Positions 8,885 through 18,104 of a stretch of DNA of 64,000 bases are shown here, in pieces. This DNA is from CALSPH01 sp041690035. GTDB taxonomy: Bacteria > Bacteroidota > Bacteroidia > NS11-12g > UBA955. Each line of letters opens with the position of its first letter. The stretch's first letter is position 1. The notes beneath the pieces were generated by a model. That model saw only the letters and a program-made list of their open reading frames with translations. It was not told the DNA's origin and did not search any database. The DNA lies in contig JBDNFC010000016.1 of assembly GCA_041690035.1 (NCBI GenBank), forward strand, positions 163,289-227,288, given 5' to 3'. The position numbers and the translations under genes were made by a program.

Positions 8885-10215
8885 TATTTAAAGAAAAGAT
8901 CGCTGGCAAATGCTACTACCATTAAACTCATTAGAATATAGAAACCAATCATCTGAGCATTCATCATCACCTTGTCACTAAATGGTTTTCCACGAATCAT
9001 TTCTATTGTTAAAAAAATAACATGCCCGCCATCTAGGGCAGGAATAGGTAATAAATTCATAATTGCAAGAACAAAAGAAATCATACCTGTAAAATACCAA
9101 AAATTTTCCCATATCAATTCTGCACCGTATGCTTTTGCAATTCCAATAGGGCTGCTTACAGACTTTAAGAAGTTTAATTTTCCTGTTATTAATTTTATAA
9201 TGGCTTGCATTTGAATACTTATCGCCTCATTGCCATCTCTAATCCCCACAGAAACACTTTCTGCGATATTATGCTTTATAGTCGTTTTAAACTGATCTAT
9301 GTCATCTATTTTGGGGCCAACTCCAATTGTTCCTTGAGGCGTAATTGCTGCATTAAGAAGCAAAGTATCTTGCCCTCTTTGTACTTTTAAGGTAATATCT
9401 TTTGAGTTGTTTTTAGCTATTACACTTGCAAATTGTTGCCAAAATTTTATCGGTTCATCATTTATTGCAATTACCCGATCTCCCTTTCGCATATTTGCTT
9501 TTTCAGCCGGACTTTTAGGCAATATTGTATCTATAGAAAAAGGTGTTCCAAGTTCTATTAATCCTCCTTTTTTTTGGTTGCCATTTGTTAAAATAGCCAT
9601 CACATTTTTCGGGGTAGTAAATTCTATTTCTTTATTGTCTCTAATTATTTTTACTTGCGATTCATCTTTTGTTATTATTTCTTTAACTACAGTGCTAAAA
9701 TAAACCACCTCTTTACCGTTTACAGAAACAATTTTATCTCCCGTATTAAAACCTATTTTTTTTCCAACTTCACCTACGTAGATTCCACCATGATTATTTG
9801 CATAACTATTTAATGGCACAGTTTCTCCAAAAAATGATACTTTACCTACAAAAATAATGTAACCTAATATTACATTAAAAAATACACCACCAAGCATCAC
9901 AATTAGTCTTTGCCATGCTGGTTTAGACCTAAACTCCCACGGCTGAGCGGGCTGTGCAATTTGATCTTTATCCATGCTTTCGTCTACCATGCCTGCTATT
10001 TTTACATAACCTCCCAATGGTAGCCATCCAATACCGTATTCTGTATCACCTTTTTTAAAGGAAAATAGTTTTTTGCCATAAGCATCAAAAAACAAGTAAA
10101 ATTTTTCTACCCTCATTCCAAAAGCCCTTGCAGCAATAAAATGACCAAACTCATGAACAATTACCAAAATAGATAATCCCCCAATAAGTTGCAATACCAT
10201 AATTAATGTACCCAT
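8884..10215 (-). CDS. rseP: RIP metalloprotease RseP (site-2 protease)
   Basis: Inner-membrane zinc protease that cuts transmembrane substrates such as anti-sigma factors and remnant signal peptides. HEFGH (zinc ligands and catalytic Glu) lies at residues 21-25 in the first transmembrane helix, and the third ligand is in the LDGGH motif near residue 390. Two PDZ domains are visible between them, near residues 145-205 and 220-295. Length 443 is normal. A TATTTTTG -7 element lies 20 bases before the ATG. hscB is coupled downstream. Confidence 0.95.
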   Translation of the reverse strand: MGTLIMVLQLIGGLSILVIVHEFGHFIAARAFGMRVEKFYLFFDAYGKKLFSFKKGDTEYGIGWLPLGGYVKIAGMVDESMDKDQIAQPAQPWEFRSKPAWQRLIVMLGGVFFNVILGYIIFVGKVSFFGETVPLNSYANNHGGIYVGEVGKKIGFNTGDKIVSVNGKEVVYFSTVVKEIITKDESQVKIIRDNKEIEFTTPKNVMAILTNGNQKKGGLIELGTPFSIDTILPKSPAEKANMRKGDRVIAINDEPIKFWQQFASVIAKNNSKDITLKVQRGQDTLLLNAAITPQGTIGVGPKIDDIDQFKTTIKHNIAESVSVGIRDGNEAISIQMQAIIKLITGKLNFLKSVSSPIGIAKAYGAELIWENFWYFTGMISFVLAIMNLLPIPALDGGHVIFLTIEMIRGKPFSDKVMMNAQMIGFYILMSLMVVAFASDLFFK

Positions 10216-10235
10216 ATTTTTATTTTTAAAGGGCG

Positions 10236-10243
10236 CAAAAATA
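10236..10243 (-). promoter_or_regulatory. -7 promoter element for rseP-hscB
   Basis: The minus strand reads TATTTTTG, a TAnnTTTG match, 20 bases upstream of the rseP ATG. The -33 half is not evident. Confidence 0.4.
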
Positions 10244-10294
10244 AGTATTTTTAAGCTGAATGATGAATGAATTTATAATATTTTCGTTTAGGGC

Positions 10295-10370
10295 ATCATA
10301 TTTAACTTTTAAACAAAAAAATTAAATCATATTTTTAATAAGAAATAGTTCAATAAATCATATTTTTAAT
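10295..10370. repeat. Three direct repeats phased at exactly 31 bp, candidate regulator sites
   Basis: The 9-mer ATCATATTT occurs at 10295-10303, 10326-10334 and 10357-10365, so successive copies start 31 bases apart. The second and third copies extend to a 16-base identity, AAATCATATTTTTAAT, at 10324-10339 and 10355-10370. The array fills the rseP / TonB-receptor intergenic region, and the last copy ends about 15 bases before the receptor's likely -7 element. Spacing close to three helical turns would put all copies on one DNA face. Confidence 0.65.
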
Positions 10371-10385
10371 CTTGTATTTTTTGCC

Positions 10386-10393
10386 GATATTTG
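10386..10393 (+). promoter_or_regulatory. Near-consensus -7 element for the TonB receptor
   Basis: GATATTTG differs from TAnnTTTG only at the first base and ends 11 bases before the receptor ATG. No well-spaced TTG is seen; the third phased repeat occupies the -33 region. Confidence 0.35.
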
Positions 10394-10404
10394 CAAATTA
10401 AAAT

Positions 10405-12801
10405 ATGAAAAAAAGGAGTCTTTTTTTGTTTTTTGGAATACTGTTTTTCGGAATAACAAATTTGCAATCACAAAATATAGTTTCTGGCATTGTGAGCTCA
10501 AAAGAAACAGGTGAAGCGGTGGTAGGAGCTAATGTAAAGGTGATTGAAACTGGACAAAATACAGTTAGTAATAATTATGGGTTTTACAGCTTATCGCTTG
10601 GCAAAGGTTTTTTTACCATTGTGCACAGTTACACTGGTTTTGCAAATGATACTAATGTTATTGTAATAGGAAAAAGAGACGAAAATGGAGAATTGATAAA
10701 TAAACAAAGCTTAGATATCAAGCTTATGCCAATTGATTTAAGTGCTATTATAATATCAGGAAATAAGAGAGAAGAAAAAAGGCAAGATAATGACGTTGTA
10801 GCCATAGATATTCCTGTTAAATTTAATAAAAAAATGCCATTGTTGCTGGGTGAGGTAGATATAATAAAATCGGCTCAACTACTACCAGGTGTAAAAGGAG
10901 GTACTGATGGCAGCAGTGGTTTTTATGTAAGAGGAGGTGGGGCAGATCAAAATTTGATATTGCTAGATGGAGTTCCCATTTATAGTCAAAATCATTTATT
11001 TGGTTTTTTTAGTGTATTTAATGACGATGCTATTAATAGCGTACAATTATACAAAGGAAATTTTCCTGCTAGATATGGCAGCAGGCTTGCATCTGTGCTA
11101 GATGTAACATTAAAAGAGGGCAATAATAATAGGTTGCATGGCACTGCATCTTTAGGGGCGGCAATTGGTAGATTTAATCTCAATGGCCCTATTGGTCCAA
11201 GCAAAAAAACCACATTTTCGCTATCTGCACGTAGATCATACATAGGAGCTGTTGTTGGCAGTTTGGCAAATTTGATTAGCGATGATACCCAGAAAATTAA
11301 AACTACGCTTTATTTCTATGATATTAATGCAAAGTTGGCGCACAAAATAAACTATCGAAAAAATATTTATTTTTCTTTCTATAGAGGAAAAGATAAATAT
11401 GGAGTAGGTTATGAAAATGAAACTAAATTGCCAACAGGGGCTTTATTAAACTCAGATATAAAAACTTTTGCTAAATGGAGCAATACTATGGCTTGTCTAA
11501 GATATACAGATTTAATGAACAATGGTATATTTGCAAATTATACTTTGTCTTATAGTAATTATAAAAACGAGCGATTAGTGGATTTAAGGTTAAAATTAAC
11601 CACCGATACCAGTTTATCGCAAGCAAGCATTTATGATCAGTTTTTGACTGGGCTAAATGATATTAATGCGAGAGCAGATTATGATTATAAGCCATCTGCA
11701 AACCATCATTTAAGGTTTGGTATTGGAGCACTGATGCATAGTTTTAATCCAGGAAGAAACAAGTTGCGTATAGATTTTGGTGGTTTTCAGGAGGATACCA
11801 CTTTTAGTACTGGTAAAAATATCCTTACTTTAGAAAATACGGCCTACATAGATGATGTAATTACAATAAATGCAAATACCAAAGCAAACATAGGATTGCG
11901 CTTAGTTAATTATGCTACCTTAGGAAAAAATTATTTTTTTGCAGAACCGCGTATCGCATTAAATGAGCAATTAGACAGTGCTTGGATTTTTAGATTAAGT
12001 TATGCACTCAATAATCAACCCATACATTTATTGCCAAATAGCAATGTAGGATTGCCTTTAGATGTTTGGGTTCCTGCTACAAAAGATATAAAGCCACAGG
12101 TGGGCCATCAGTTTTCGGCAGGCACTATTACCAATATGAGGGGCGGATTGCAGCTAACAATAGATGCATATTACAGGTGGCTGAGAAACACAATAGAAAA
12201 TTTGCCTGGTTTTGATATTACAGACGTAAACCCAAATTGGCAACAAAATATTTTGCAAGGTATTGGTGATAACTATGGTTTAGAAGTGTTTTTGCAAAAG
12301 CAACATGGCAAGTTTACAGGCTGGGCAAGCTATACCCTATCATACGCAAATAGAAAAACACCTGGAATAAACAATGGCAATACTTATGCTTTTAGGTATG
12401 ATCAAAGGCATAACTTTTCTAGCACATTTAATTATAATATAAATAAACGCAATAGCATGGGTTATACCCTAGTTTTTGGAACAGGTTTTCCTCTTACAGT
12501 GCCAATTGGTCAGTATGCAGATATTGACGGACAATTGATTTATGAGTATGGGGGAAAAAATAATTATAGAATGGAGAATACATTTAGAATAGATTTAAAC
12601 TATGTTCACTTTTTTAGAGTAAAGGCTAAAAGTTGGTTTAAACAAGCATGGGTAAATGCCTCTATCTATAATGTAACTGCTCGACCCAATCCGTTTTTAT
12701 ACCGCATAGAGCCTAGCCAAAATGGTGGAAATGCCATTACGCTAACACGGGTGTCTTATTTGCAGTTTTTTCCAAGTGTGAGTTTAAATGTTAGTTTTTA
12801 A
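10405..12801 (+). CDS. TonB-dependent outer-membrane receptor
   Basis: Outer-membrane beta-barrel transporter powered by TonB. A signal peptide (about residues 1-22) is followed by a carboxypeptidase-regulatory-like domain (VSGIVSSKETGEAVVGANV, residues 28-105). A plug domain comes next (QLLPGVKGG, FYVRGGGADQNLILLDGVPIY, GNFPARYGSRLASVLDV, near residues 150-240), then the barrel to residue 798, ending in an aromatic residue (LNVSF). The ligand cannot be deduced. At 798 residues it is shorter than SusC proteins, and no SusD partner is present. A DUF4249 lipoprotein gene follows within 14 bases, a common Bacteroidota pairing. A 31-bp-phased repeat array precedes it. Confidence 0.93.
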   Translation: MKKRSLFLFFGILFFGITNLQSQNIVSGIVSSKETGEAVVGANVKVIETGQNTVSNNYGFYSLSLGKGFFTIVHSYTGFANDTNVIVIGKRDENGELINKQSLDIKLMPIDLSAIIISGNKREEKRQDNDVVAIDIPVKFNKKMPLLLGEVDIIKSAQLLPGVKGGTDGSSGFYVRGGGADQNLILLDGVPIYSQNHLFGFFSVFNDDAINSVQLYKGNFPARYGSRLASVLDVTLKEGNNNRLHGTASLGAAIGRFNLNGPIGPSKKTTFSLSARRSYIGAVVGSLANLISDDTQKIKTTLYFYDINAKLAHKINYRKNIYFSFYRGKDKYGVGYENETKLPTGALLNSDIKTFAKWSNTMACLRYTDLMNNGIFANYTLSYSNYKNERLVDLRLKLTTDTSLSQASIYDQFLTGLNDINARADYDYKPSANHHLRFGIGALMHSFNPGRNKLRIDFGGFQEDTTFSTGKNILTLENTAYIDDVITINANTKANIGLRLVNYATLGKNYFFAEPRIALNEQLDSAWIFRLSYALNNQPIHLLPNSNVGLPLDVWVPATKDIKPQVGHQFSAGTITNMRGGLQLTIDAYYRWLRNTIENLPGFDITDVNPNWQQNILQGIGDNYGLEVFLQKQHGKFTGWASYTLSYANRKTPGINNGNTYAFRYDQRHNFSSTFNYNINKRNSMGYTLVFGTGFPLTVPIGQYADIDGQLIYEYGGKNNYRMENTFRIDLNYVHFFRVKAKSWFKQAWVNASIYNVTARPNPFLYRIEPSQNGGNAITLTRVSYLQFFPSVSLNVSF

Positions 12802-12814
12802 AAAAAAGTAGTCA

Positions 12815-13690
12815 ATGAAAATAAAAATGTTGAGAAAAGTAAATTTAATCCTATTGATTTTAGGTGCATTATTGCTTACTAATTGCTCAAAAGAAATACC
12901 GATAAATTTGCCCCCATATATCGAAAAAATAGTTGTCAATGGTTTGATGAGTGATTTAGAAGGCAGTTTAGTAAAGATATCAAAAAGTAAATCTAGCACA
13001 GATACAAATAATATAAATGCAATCACAAATGCAAGTGTGCAGCTTTATACAGAAAATAATCAATTGTTTGAAGTGCTTACATACAATAGCTTTGAAAGCG
13101 GATACAAGGGGTCTAAACTGGCATTGCCAGGTAGCAGTTATACTATAAAAGTGCTGTATCAAAATTTTGAAGCCACTGCCACTACCAAAATTGGCACAAA
13201 AACTAATTTAAGTAATAGCATTTATATAGATTCTATTGGTATTGACTCTAGCGGTTTTCCATTGGGTGAGCTTAGTTTTTCTTTTTCAGATTTAGGTACT
13301 GAAGATAATTATTACAGACTTAACGTATCATATTGGGACAATAGTTTAAAAATATTTGCAATACTAAACTTAGACGATAATTTTTTTATCAATACCCAAA
13401 GTGAAAAAACTAAAAATGGCTATGTCTTTTCAGACAGAACATTTAGCGGGGTAACACAAACATTAAAATTTACTGTACCCTTTGGTTTTGTAGCAATAGG
13501 TGGAGATTATAAATTCTTGATTTCATTGCAAACTCTAAACAATGATTTTACTAAGTATGAAAGAAGCAGGGAATTGTATAATAATGCTATTAACAGCCCA
13601 TTTGCAGAACCAGTTTTTATATACAGTAATATAAAAGGAGGATTAGGAATTTTTGGAGGGTCTAGTTTAAGCAGAGATACTCTAAAATAG
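12815..13690 (+). CDS. DUF4249 lipoprotein, partner of the TonB receptor
   Basis: A 291-residue predicted lipoprotein: hydrophobic N-terminus ending in a lipobox (LLLTNC, Cys near residue 24), then a beta-rich domain. The C-terminal YSNIKGGLGIFGG segment is the signature I associate with DUF4249. These proteins are typically encoded directly after TonB receptors with regulatory-like N-termini and probably act with them at the outer membrane, but their role is not established. Starts at 12815 and 12827 are both possible; the latter gives a tidier signal peptide. Confidence 0.82.
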   Translation: MKIKMLRKVNLILLILGALLLTNCSKEIPINLPPYIEKIVVNGLMSDLEGSLVKISKSKSSTDTNNINAITNASVQLYTENNQLFEVLTYNSFESGYKGSKLALPGSSYTIKVLYQNFEATATTKIGTKTNLSNSIYIDSIGIDSSGFPLGELSFSFSDLGTEDNYYRLNVSYWDNSLKIFAILNLDDNFFINTQSEKTKNGYVFSDRTFSGVTQTLKFTVPFGFVAIGGDYKFLISLQTLNNDFTKYERSRELYNNAINSPFAEPVFIYSNIKGGLGIFGGSSLSRDTLK

Positions 13691-13695
13691 CTTTA

Positions 13696-14814
13696 TTGAA
13701 ATTTACACTTTTAAAAAATGATTCTGCTACTGAGGCAAGAGCAGGCACAATAGAAACTGCTCATGGCACAATAGAAACTCCTATTTTTATGCCTGTGGGC
13801 ACTCATGGAACTGTAAAAGGAATAGACAGAAAGCAATTAGAACAAGATATTAATGCCCCTATAATATTAGGAAATACCTATCATTTATATCTAAAACCTG
13901 GCTTAGACACAATAAGAAATGCAGGCGGTTTGCATGGTTTTGCAGGCTGGGATAGATCATTGCTAACTGACAGCGGAGGATTTCAAGTATACTCTCTTGC
14001 CGATAGAAGAAAAATAAGTCAAGAAGGAGTAGCTTTTCAATCGCATATTGATGGTTCTCGTCATTTTTTTACTCCAGAATTTGCTATAGATGTTCAGAGA
14101 ATTATTGGTGCAGATATTATCATGGCTTTTGATGAATGCACCCCTTATCCTTGTGATAAAAATTATGCAGTAAAATCTTTAAAACTAACCCATGATTGGC
14201 TATTGAGGTGCAAAAATCATTTTGAAAACACGTCCTCAATTTATGGCTATGAGCAAACACTTTTTCCTATTGTGCAGGGCAGTACTTATGCGGATTTGAG
14301 GGTAGAAAGTGCAAAATATATAGCAGAACTAGAATTTGAGGGCAATGCAATAGGTGGACTCTCTGTGGGCGAACCCGCCCCAGAAATGTATGAAATGACT
14401 GCTGTGGTTTGCGAACACCTGCCAAAAGATAAGCCTAGATACTTGATGGGAGTGGGTACGCCTAGTAATTTACTAGAGTGTATTGCATTAGGCATAGACA
14501 TGTTTGATTGTGTGATGCCTACTAGAAATGGAAGAAATGGAGGATTGTTTACTGCTCAAGGTACGTTAAATATGCGTAATGCAAAATGGGCAAATGATTT
14601 TTCGCCCTTGGATGATCTATTAACGCCTCAATATTCTAAAGCATATGTTAGGCACCTTATTCATAGCAAAGAAATGTTGGGTTTGCAAATCATAAGCCTC
14701 CATAATTTAAAATTTTATTTATGGCTTATGAGAACAGCAAGAGAAAAAATAATAGATGGCACATTTTTAGCTTGGAAAAATAAAATGGTTGCACAAATGA
14801 GCGTTAGATTATAA
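13696..14814 (+). CDS. tgt: tRNA-guanine(34) transglycosylase, apparently without the Zn-binding cysteines
   Basis: Exchanges guanine-34 for preQ1 in GUN-anticodon tRNAs on the way to queuosine. Family motifs are clear: TAHGTIETPIFMPVGT, LLTDSGGFQVYSL (catalytic Asp) and DCVMPTRNGRNGGLF (nucleophile Asp region). The usual C-terminal CxCxxC...H zinc site is missing: PLD is followed directly by DLLTPQ and then YSKAY, where the E. coli-type enzyme has a Cys-rich loop. The start is a TTG, since no ATG or GTG precedes the conserved N-terminus (MKFTLLK). It lies five bases after DUF4249 and seven before lptG. Confidence 0.94.
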   Translation: MKFTLLKNDSATEARAGTIETAHGTIETPIFMPVGTHGTVKGIDRKQLEQDINAPIILGNTYHLYLKPGLDTIRNAGGLHGFAGWDRSLLTDSGGFQVYSLADRRKISQEGVAFQSHIDGSRHFFTPEFAIDVQRIIGADIIMAFDECTPYPCDKNYAVKSLKLTHDWLLRCKNHFENTSSIYGYEQTLFPIVQGSTYADLRVESAKYIAELEFEGNAIGGLSVGEPAPEMYEMTAVVCEHLPKDKPRYLMGVGTPSNLLECIALGIDMFDCVMPTRNGRNGGLFTAQGTLNMRNAKWANDFSPLDDLLTPQYSKAYVRHLIHSKEMLGLQIISLHNLKFYLWLMRTAREKIIDGTFLAWKNKMVAQMSVRL

Positions 14815-14821
14815 GCATAGA

Positions 14822-15919
14822 ATGAAAAAGTGGTTTACATTTACAATTTATGATAGGTATATACTAAAGAAATTTATGTATACTTTTTTTGTAATGCTTT
14901 CACTTTTTACTTTAATAATAGTTGTCTTTGATTTTGCCGAAAAGCTGGAAGATTTTACAAGAAAAAGTGTGCCTTTCAAACTTATTGTTTTTGGTTATTA
15001 CTTTAATTTTATTCCCACAATTCTTAATGCATTTAGCGCAATATTTGTTTTTTTAGCAGTTATTTTTTTTACTTCAAAATTAGCAGAAAGAACAGAACTA
15101 GTTGCGGTATTAAGCAGTGGTGTAAGCTATTTAAGAATGGCAAAACCATATATTATTGGTGCTATATTTTTAATGATTTTTACCTATTTGCTAAATAGTT
15201 GGATAATACCCATTTCTGATAAAAAAAGAGTGGCTTTTGAAACTAAATGGATTAGAGAAACAAATAAAGAATATAAAACAGACGTGCATAGACAGATTCA
15301 ACCCAATCAGTTTTTATATTTTAGTAATTTTAATCATATAGATTCTACTGGAAATAATGTGGTGATAGAAAATTTTGATAGCCTAAAAATGACATCTAGG
15401 TTATATGCAAATGCTATAAGGCCCTCAAAAGTAAAAGGTAAGTGGGAGTTGCTAAATGTGGTGCATAAAACTTTTCATAAAGATGGTGCGCAAACCATTG
15501 TGAAATATAATAGTTTAGATACGGTTATTAAATTTAATCCGCAGGATTTTTTTAGACGACAAGAAGATGTAAATAGTTTTAATAATAAAGAACTTCGTGC
15601 CCATATCAAAGCTGAATCTGATCGTGGGGCAGAAGATATTAATTTTTATATCACAGAAAAACATAGGCGATATGCGAGTCCATTCGCTGTATTGTTATTA
15701 ACCTTAGTAGGTTTTGCTGTTTCTGCACGAAAGAGTAGAGGAGGCATTGGTGTGCATTTAGGAAAAGGAATTTTACTAAGCTTCCTTTATTTATTTTTGC
15801 TAAAAACTTTTATTACTTATGGCATTCAAGGCACTTTACACCCAATGCTTGCCGCATGGATTCCTAATTTAGTTTTTGCTTTTGTGGCAGCTAAGTTGAT
15901 GGTAAGTGCGCCTAAATAA
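14822..15919 (+). CDS. lptG: LptF/LptG-family permease (YjgP/YjgQ)
   Basis: Membrane subunit of the ABC exporter that lifts lipopolysaccharide from the inner membrane onto the Lpt bridge. It has the family layout: a first helix near residues 16-40, further helices near 55-85 and 100-125, a periplasmic beta-jellyroll domain (about 130-265), and three C-terminal helices (about 280-360). It starts YDRYILKKFMYTFF, typical of the N-terminus. The paralogous subunit and LptB are not in the window, so LptF versus LptG is a naming guess. The tgt-lptG neighbourhood recurs in this phylum. Confidence 0.85.
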   Translation: MKKWFTFTIYDRYILKKFMYTFFVMLSLFTLIIVVFDFAEKLEDFTRKSVPFKLIVFGYYFNFIPTILNAFSAIFVFLAVIFFTSKLAERTELVAVLSSGVSYLRMAKPYIIGAIFLMIFTYLLNSWIIPISDKKRVAFETKWIRETNKEYKTDVHRQIQPNQFLYFSNFNHIDSTGNNVVIENFDSLKMTSRLYANAIRPSKVKGKWELLNVVHKTFHKDGAQTIVKYNSLDTVIKFNPQDFFRRQEDVNSFNNKELRAHIKAESDRGAEDINFYITEKHRRYASPFAVLLLTLVGFAVSARKSRGGIGVHLGKGILLSFLYLFLLKTFITYGIQGTLHPMLAAWIPNLVFAFVAAKLMVSAPK

Positions 15920-16042
15920 GCTATGGGTTAATTATATCTTTAGTTTGTTTTTCTTTTTACAACAGTTTTTCTTTCAATTGATTAAAAACATGCATGATTT
16001 TAGATTTATTGGCTTTTATTTGTAGTATAAAATATTGCATGA

Positions 16043-17005
16043 ATGAATTTAGACTTGCTGCTTGAAAACTTAACAAATCCCGCATTACTCTTTTTTATTT
16101 TAGGCATTATAGCAGTGTATTTAAAAAGTGATTTAGAAATACCTGCAAACTCATCTAAATTCATTTCATTGTATTTGCTTTTTTCTATTGGTTTTAAAGG
16201 TGGTCAAGAATTATCTCATGAGGTTTTTTCTCTAGAAATAGCATTTTCTATGCTTTTTGGTATTGGTATTTCTATGCTCATACCGCTTTATACTTTTTTT
16301 ATTTTAAAAAGACGACTTAGTATTTATGATGCAGGTGCTATTGCTGCTGCTTATGGATCTGTTAGCGCTGTAACATTTGTAACGGCAACTTCTTATTTAG
16401 AAATGCAGCAACTAAGCTTGCACGGACACATGGTTGCTATAATGGCATTAATGGAGTCTCCGGCAATTATTATTGGATTGATTTTAGTATCTATCTATAA
16501 TAAGTCAGGGTCTGTTTCACCTAATATTGCCAAGACTGTAAAACACTCTTTAACTAATGGTAGTGTTTTATTGATTTTGGGCAGCCTTTGCATTGGTTTT
16601 ATAGCCAATGCCAAACAGGCAGAAGGTATCAAGCCTTTTACCAATGATTTGTTTAAAGGATTTTTAGCAATCTTTTTACTAGATATGGGTATTTCTAGTG
16701 GTAAAAAATTAAAAGCATTTTTTCAGTTTGGTTGGTTTCCTTTTTTGTTTGCACTGATTATCCCTTTGGTCAATGGGATATTATTTGCGTTGCTAAGCGG
16801 TTTGATCACGGCAGATATTACCAATAGGTTTATGTTTGCTATTTTAGCTGCTAGTGCATCTTATATTGCTGTTCCTGCTGCAATGAAAAATGCTATTCCG
16901 CAAGCTAATCCGGGGCTTTATTTGCCAATGGCGCTAGCAGTTACTTTTCCCGTAAATATTACTTTTGGAATGCCAATTTATTTCTATATTGTGCAACACT
17001 ACTAA
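16043..17005 (+). CDS. SbtA-like sodium-dependent bicarbonate transporter family permease
   Basis: A 320-residue integral membrane protein with about ten hydrophobic segments. It matches the SbtA family (formerly DUF897) through AAAYGSVSAVTFVTA near residue 107, MALMESPAIIIGL near 150, and the C-terminal AVPAAMKNAIPQANPGLYLPMALAVTFPVNI region. Cyanobacterial SbtA imports bicarbonate with sodium; for heterotroph homologues the substrate is unproven. No SbtB-type PII regulator is adjacent. It is monocistronic, convergent with the TPR gene 28 bases away. Confidence 0.85.
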   Translation: MNLDLLLENLTNPALLFFILGIIAVYLKSDLEIPANSSKFISLYLLFSIGFKGGQELSHEVFSLEIAFSMLFGIGISMLIPLYTFFILKRRLSIYDAGAIAAAYGSVSAVTFVTATSYLEMQQLSLHGHMVAIMALMESPAIIIGLILVSIYNKSGSVSPNIAKTVKHSLTNGSVLLILGSLCIGFIANAKQAEGIKPFTNDLFKGFLAIFLLDMGISSGKKLKAFFQFGWFPFLFALIIPLVNGILFALLSGLITADITNRFMFAILAASASYIAVPAAMKNAIPQANPGLYLPMALAVTFPVNITFGMPIYFYIVQHY

Positions 17006-17033
17006 ACAATAATAATAATTAATCAAAAGAAAC

Positions 17034-18098
17034 TTAGTTATTATCATTGCATAATTTAGCAGCATAAGCAGGTGCTTCAGTATTACCTAATTGCCCAGAT
17101 TTTTCAAAATCTGCGCAAGCTGCTTCTGCATAGCCTAAGTTATTATTTATTACTGCACGAATAAAAAAGCTGTTTGCGCTGTCTTTATACTTTAAATCTA
17201 TCAATTTATTGATTGCTTCCAAAGCTTCAGGATATCTTTTTGCTTGTAAAAGGTAAAAAGCTTTATCATACATAAAGCCTTTGTTCATAGGTTCATAGTC
17301 TAAGGCTTTCTCCATTGCTTCTACCGCATCATTAATTAATCCAATCTGAAATTTCGCCTCTGCTTTTGCATCTAATATTGCAGTGTTGTGTGGTTGATAT
17401 TTTAATAATTTATCATAACTTTGGCAAGCGTCAGGAAATTTGCGCATGTCAAAAAGTAAATTGCCCTTGAGCTCATAATACTTGTATTGAAAAGGCCTTA
17501 TATTGATAGCAGAGTCTATATAAATAATTGCTTTCTCTTGTTGATCACTCATTTTATAGCAGAAAAATAGCGCTAGATATGCCTCATCGTTAGTTTTTAT
17601 TTGTTTAGTGTATGCACTTATGTCATTGATGGCCAACAGGGGTTCTTTTTGTGCTAAATGCAATTTGCCCCTTGCTAATAATGCTTCTGCATCGTTTGGA
17701 TATTGGGTTAGGTAGATGTTATAATCGCCAATGGCAAAAGCATCATTTCTCAATATTTGATTAACAAATGCACGGTTAAAATAGGCATCAATTAAGCTTG
17801 TATCTATGGTTAAGCACTTATTTAGATGAACCAATGCTTTGCCATAATTTTGTAAATTAATATGAGCTAATGCTAAATTGTAAAATAGCATAGCATTATT
17901 TGTTTGATAAAAAAGCACACTGTCATATTTTTTAATCGCATCATTATATAATCCTTTTTTCATAAAACTATCAGCTTCTTCAAACAACCTAAGCACAGTA
18001 AGCTGAGAATGGCCAGTTTTAGTGAATACGAGTATTACAATAAAAGTACATAATATTTTTTTTAAAATAAATGCGAAAGGGTTTTCTTTTTTGTTCAT
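17034..18098 (-). CDS. Secreted or membrane-anchored TPR-repeat protein
   Basis: A 354-residue protein with one N-terminal hydrophobic helix (residues 9-30, possible signal peptide) followed by about eight tetratricopeptide repeats, e.g. NDAIKKYDSVLFYQTNNAMLF and YGKALVHLNKCLTIDTSLIDA-type helices. The likely role is a periplasmic scaffold; no partner can be named. A longer reading from a TTG at 18116 would lie inside an 18-base palindrome and promoter region, so I chose the ATG at 18098. The gene is divergent from the beta-CASP nuclease-like gene. Confidence 0.85.
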   Translation of the reverse strand: MNKKENPFAFILKKILCTFIVILVFTKTGHSQLTVLRLFEEADSFMKKGLYNDAIKKYDSVLFYQTNNAMLFYNLALAHINLQNYGKALVHLNKCLTIDTSLIDAYFNRAFVNQILRNDAFAIGDYNIYLTQYPNDAEALLARGKLHLAQKEPLLAINDISAYTKQIKTNDEAYLALFFCYKMSDQQEKAIIYIDSAINIRPFQYKYYELKGNLLFDMRKFPDACQSYDKLLKYQPHNTAILDAKAEAKFQIGLINDAVEAMEKALDYEPMNKGFMYDKAFYLLQAKRYPEALEAINKLIDLKYKDSANSFFIRAVINNNLGYAEAACADFEKSGQLGNTEAPAYAAKLCNDNN

Positions 18099-18104
18099 TA
18101 ATAT

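Noticed and set aside
10216..10404. Possible cobalamin or other riboswitch before the TonB receptor gene
   Set aside because: The stretch has no conserved box or stable multi-helix fold that I can see and is almost wholly AT; direct repeats explain its structure better.
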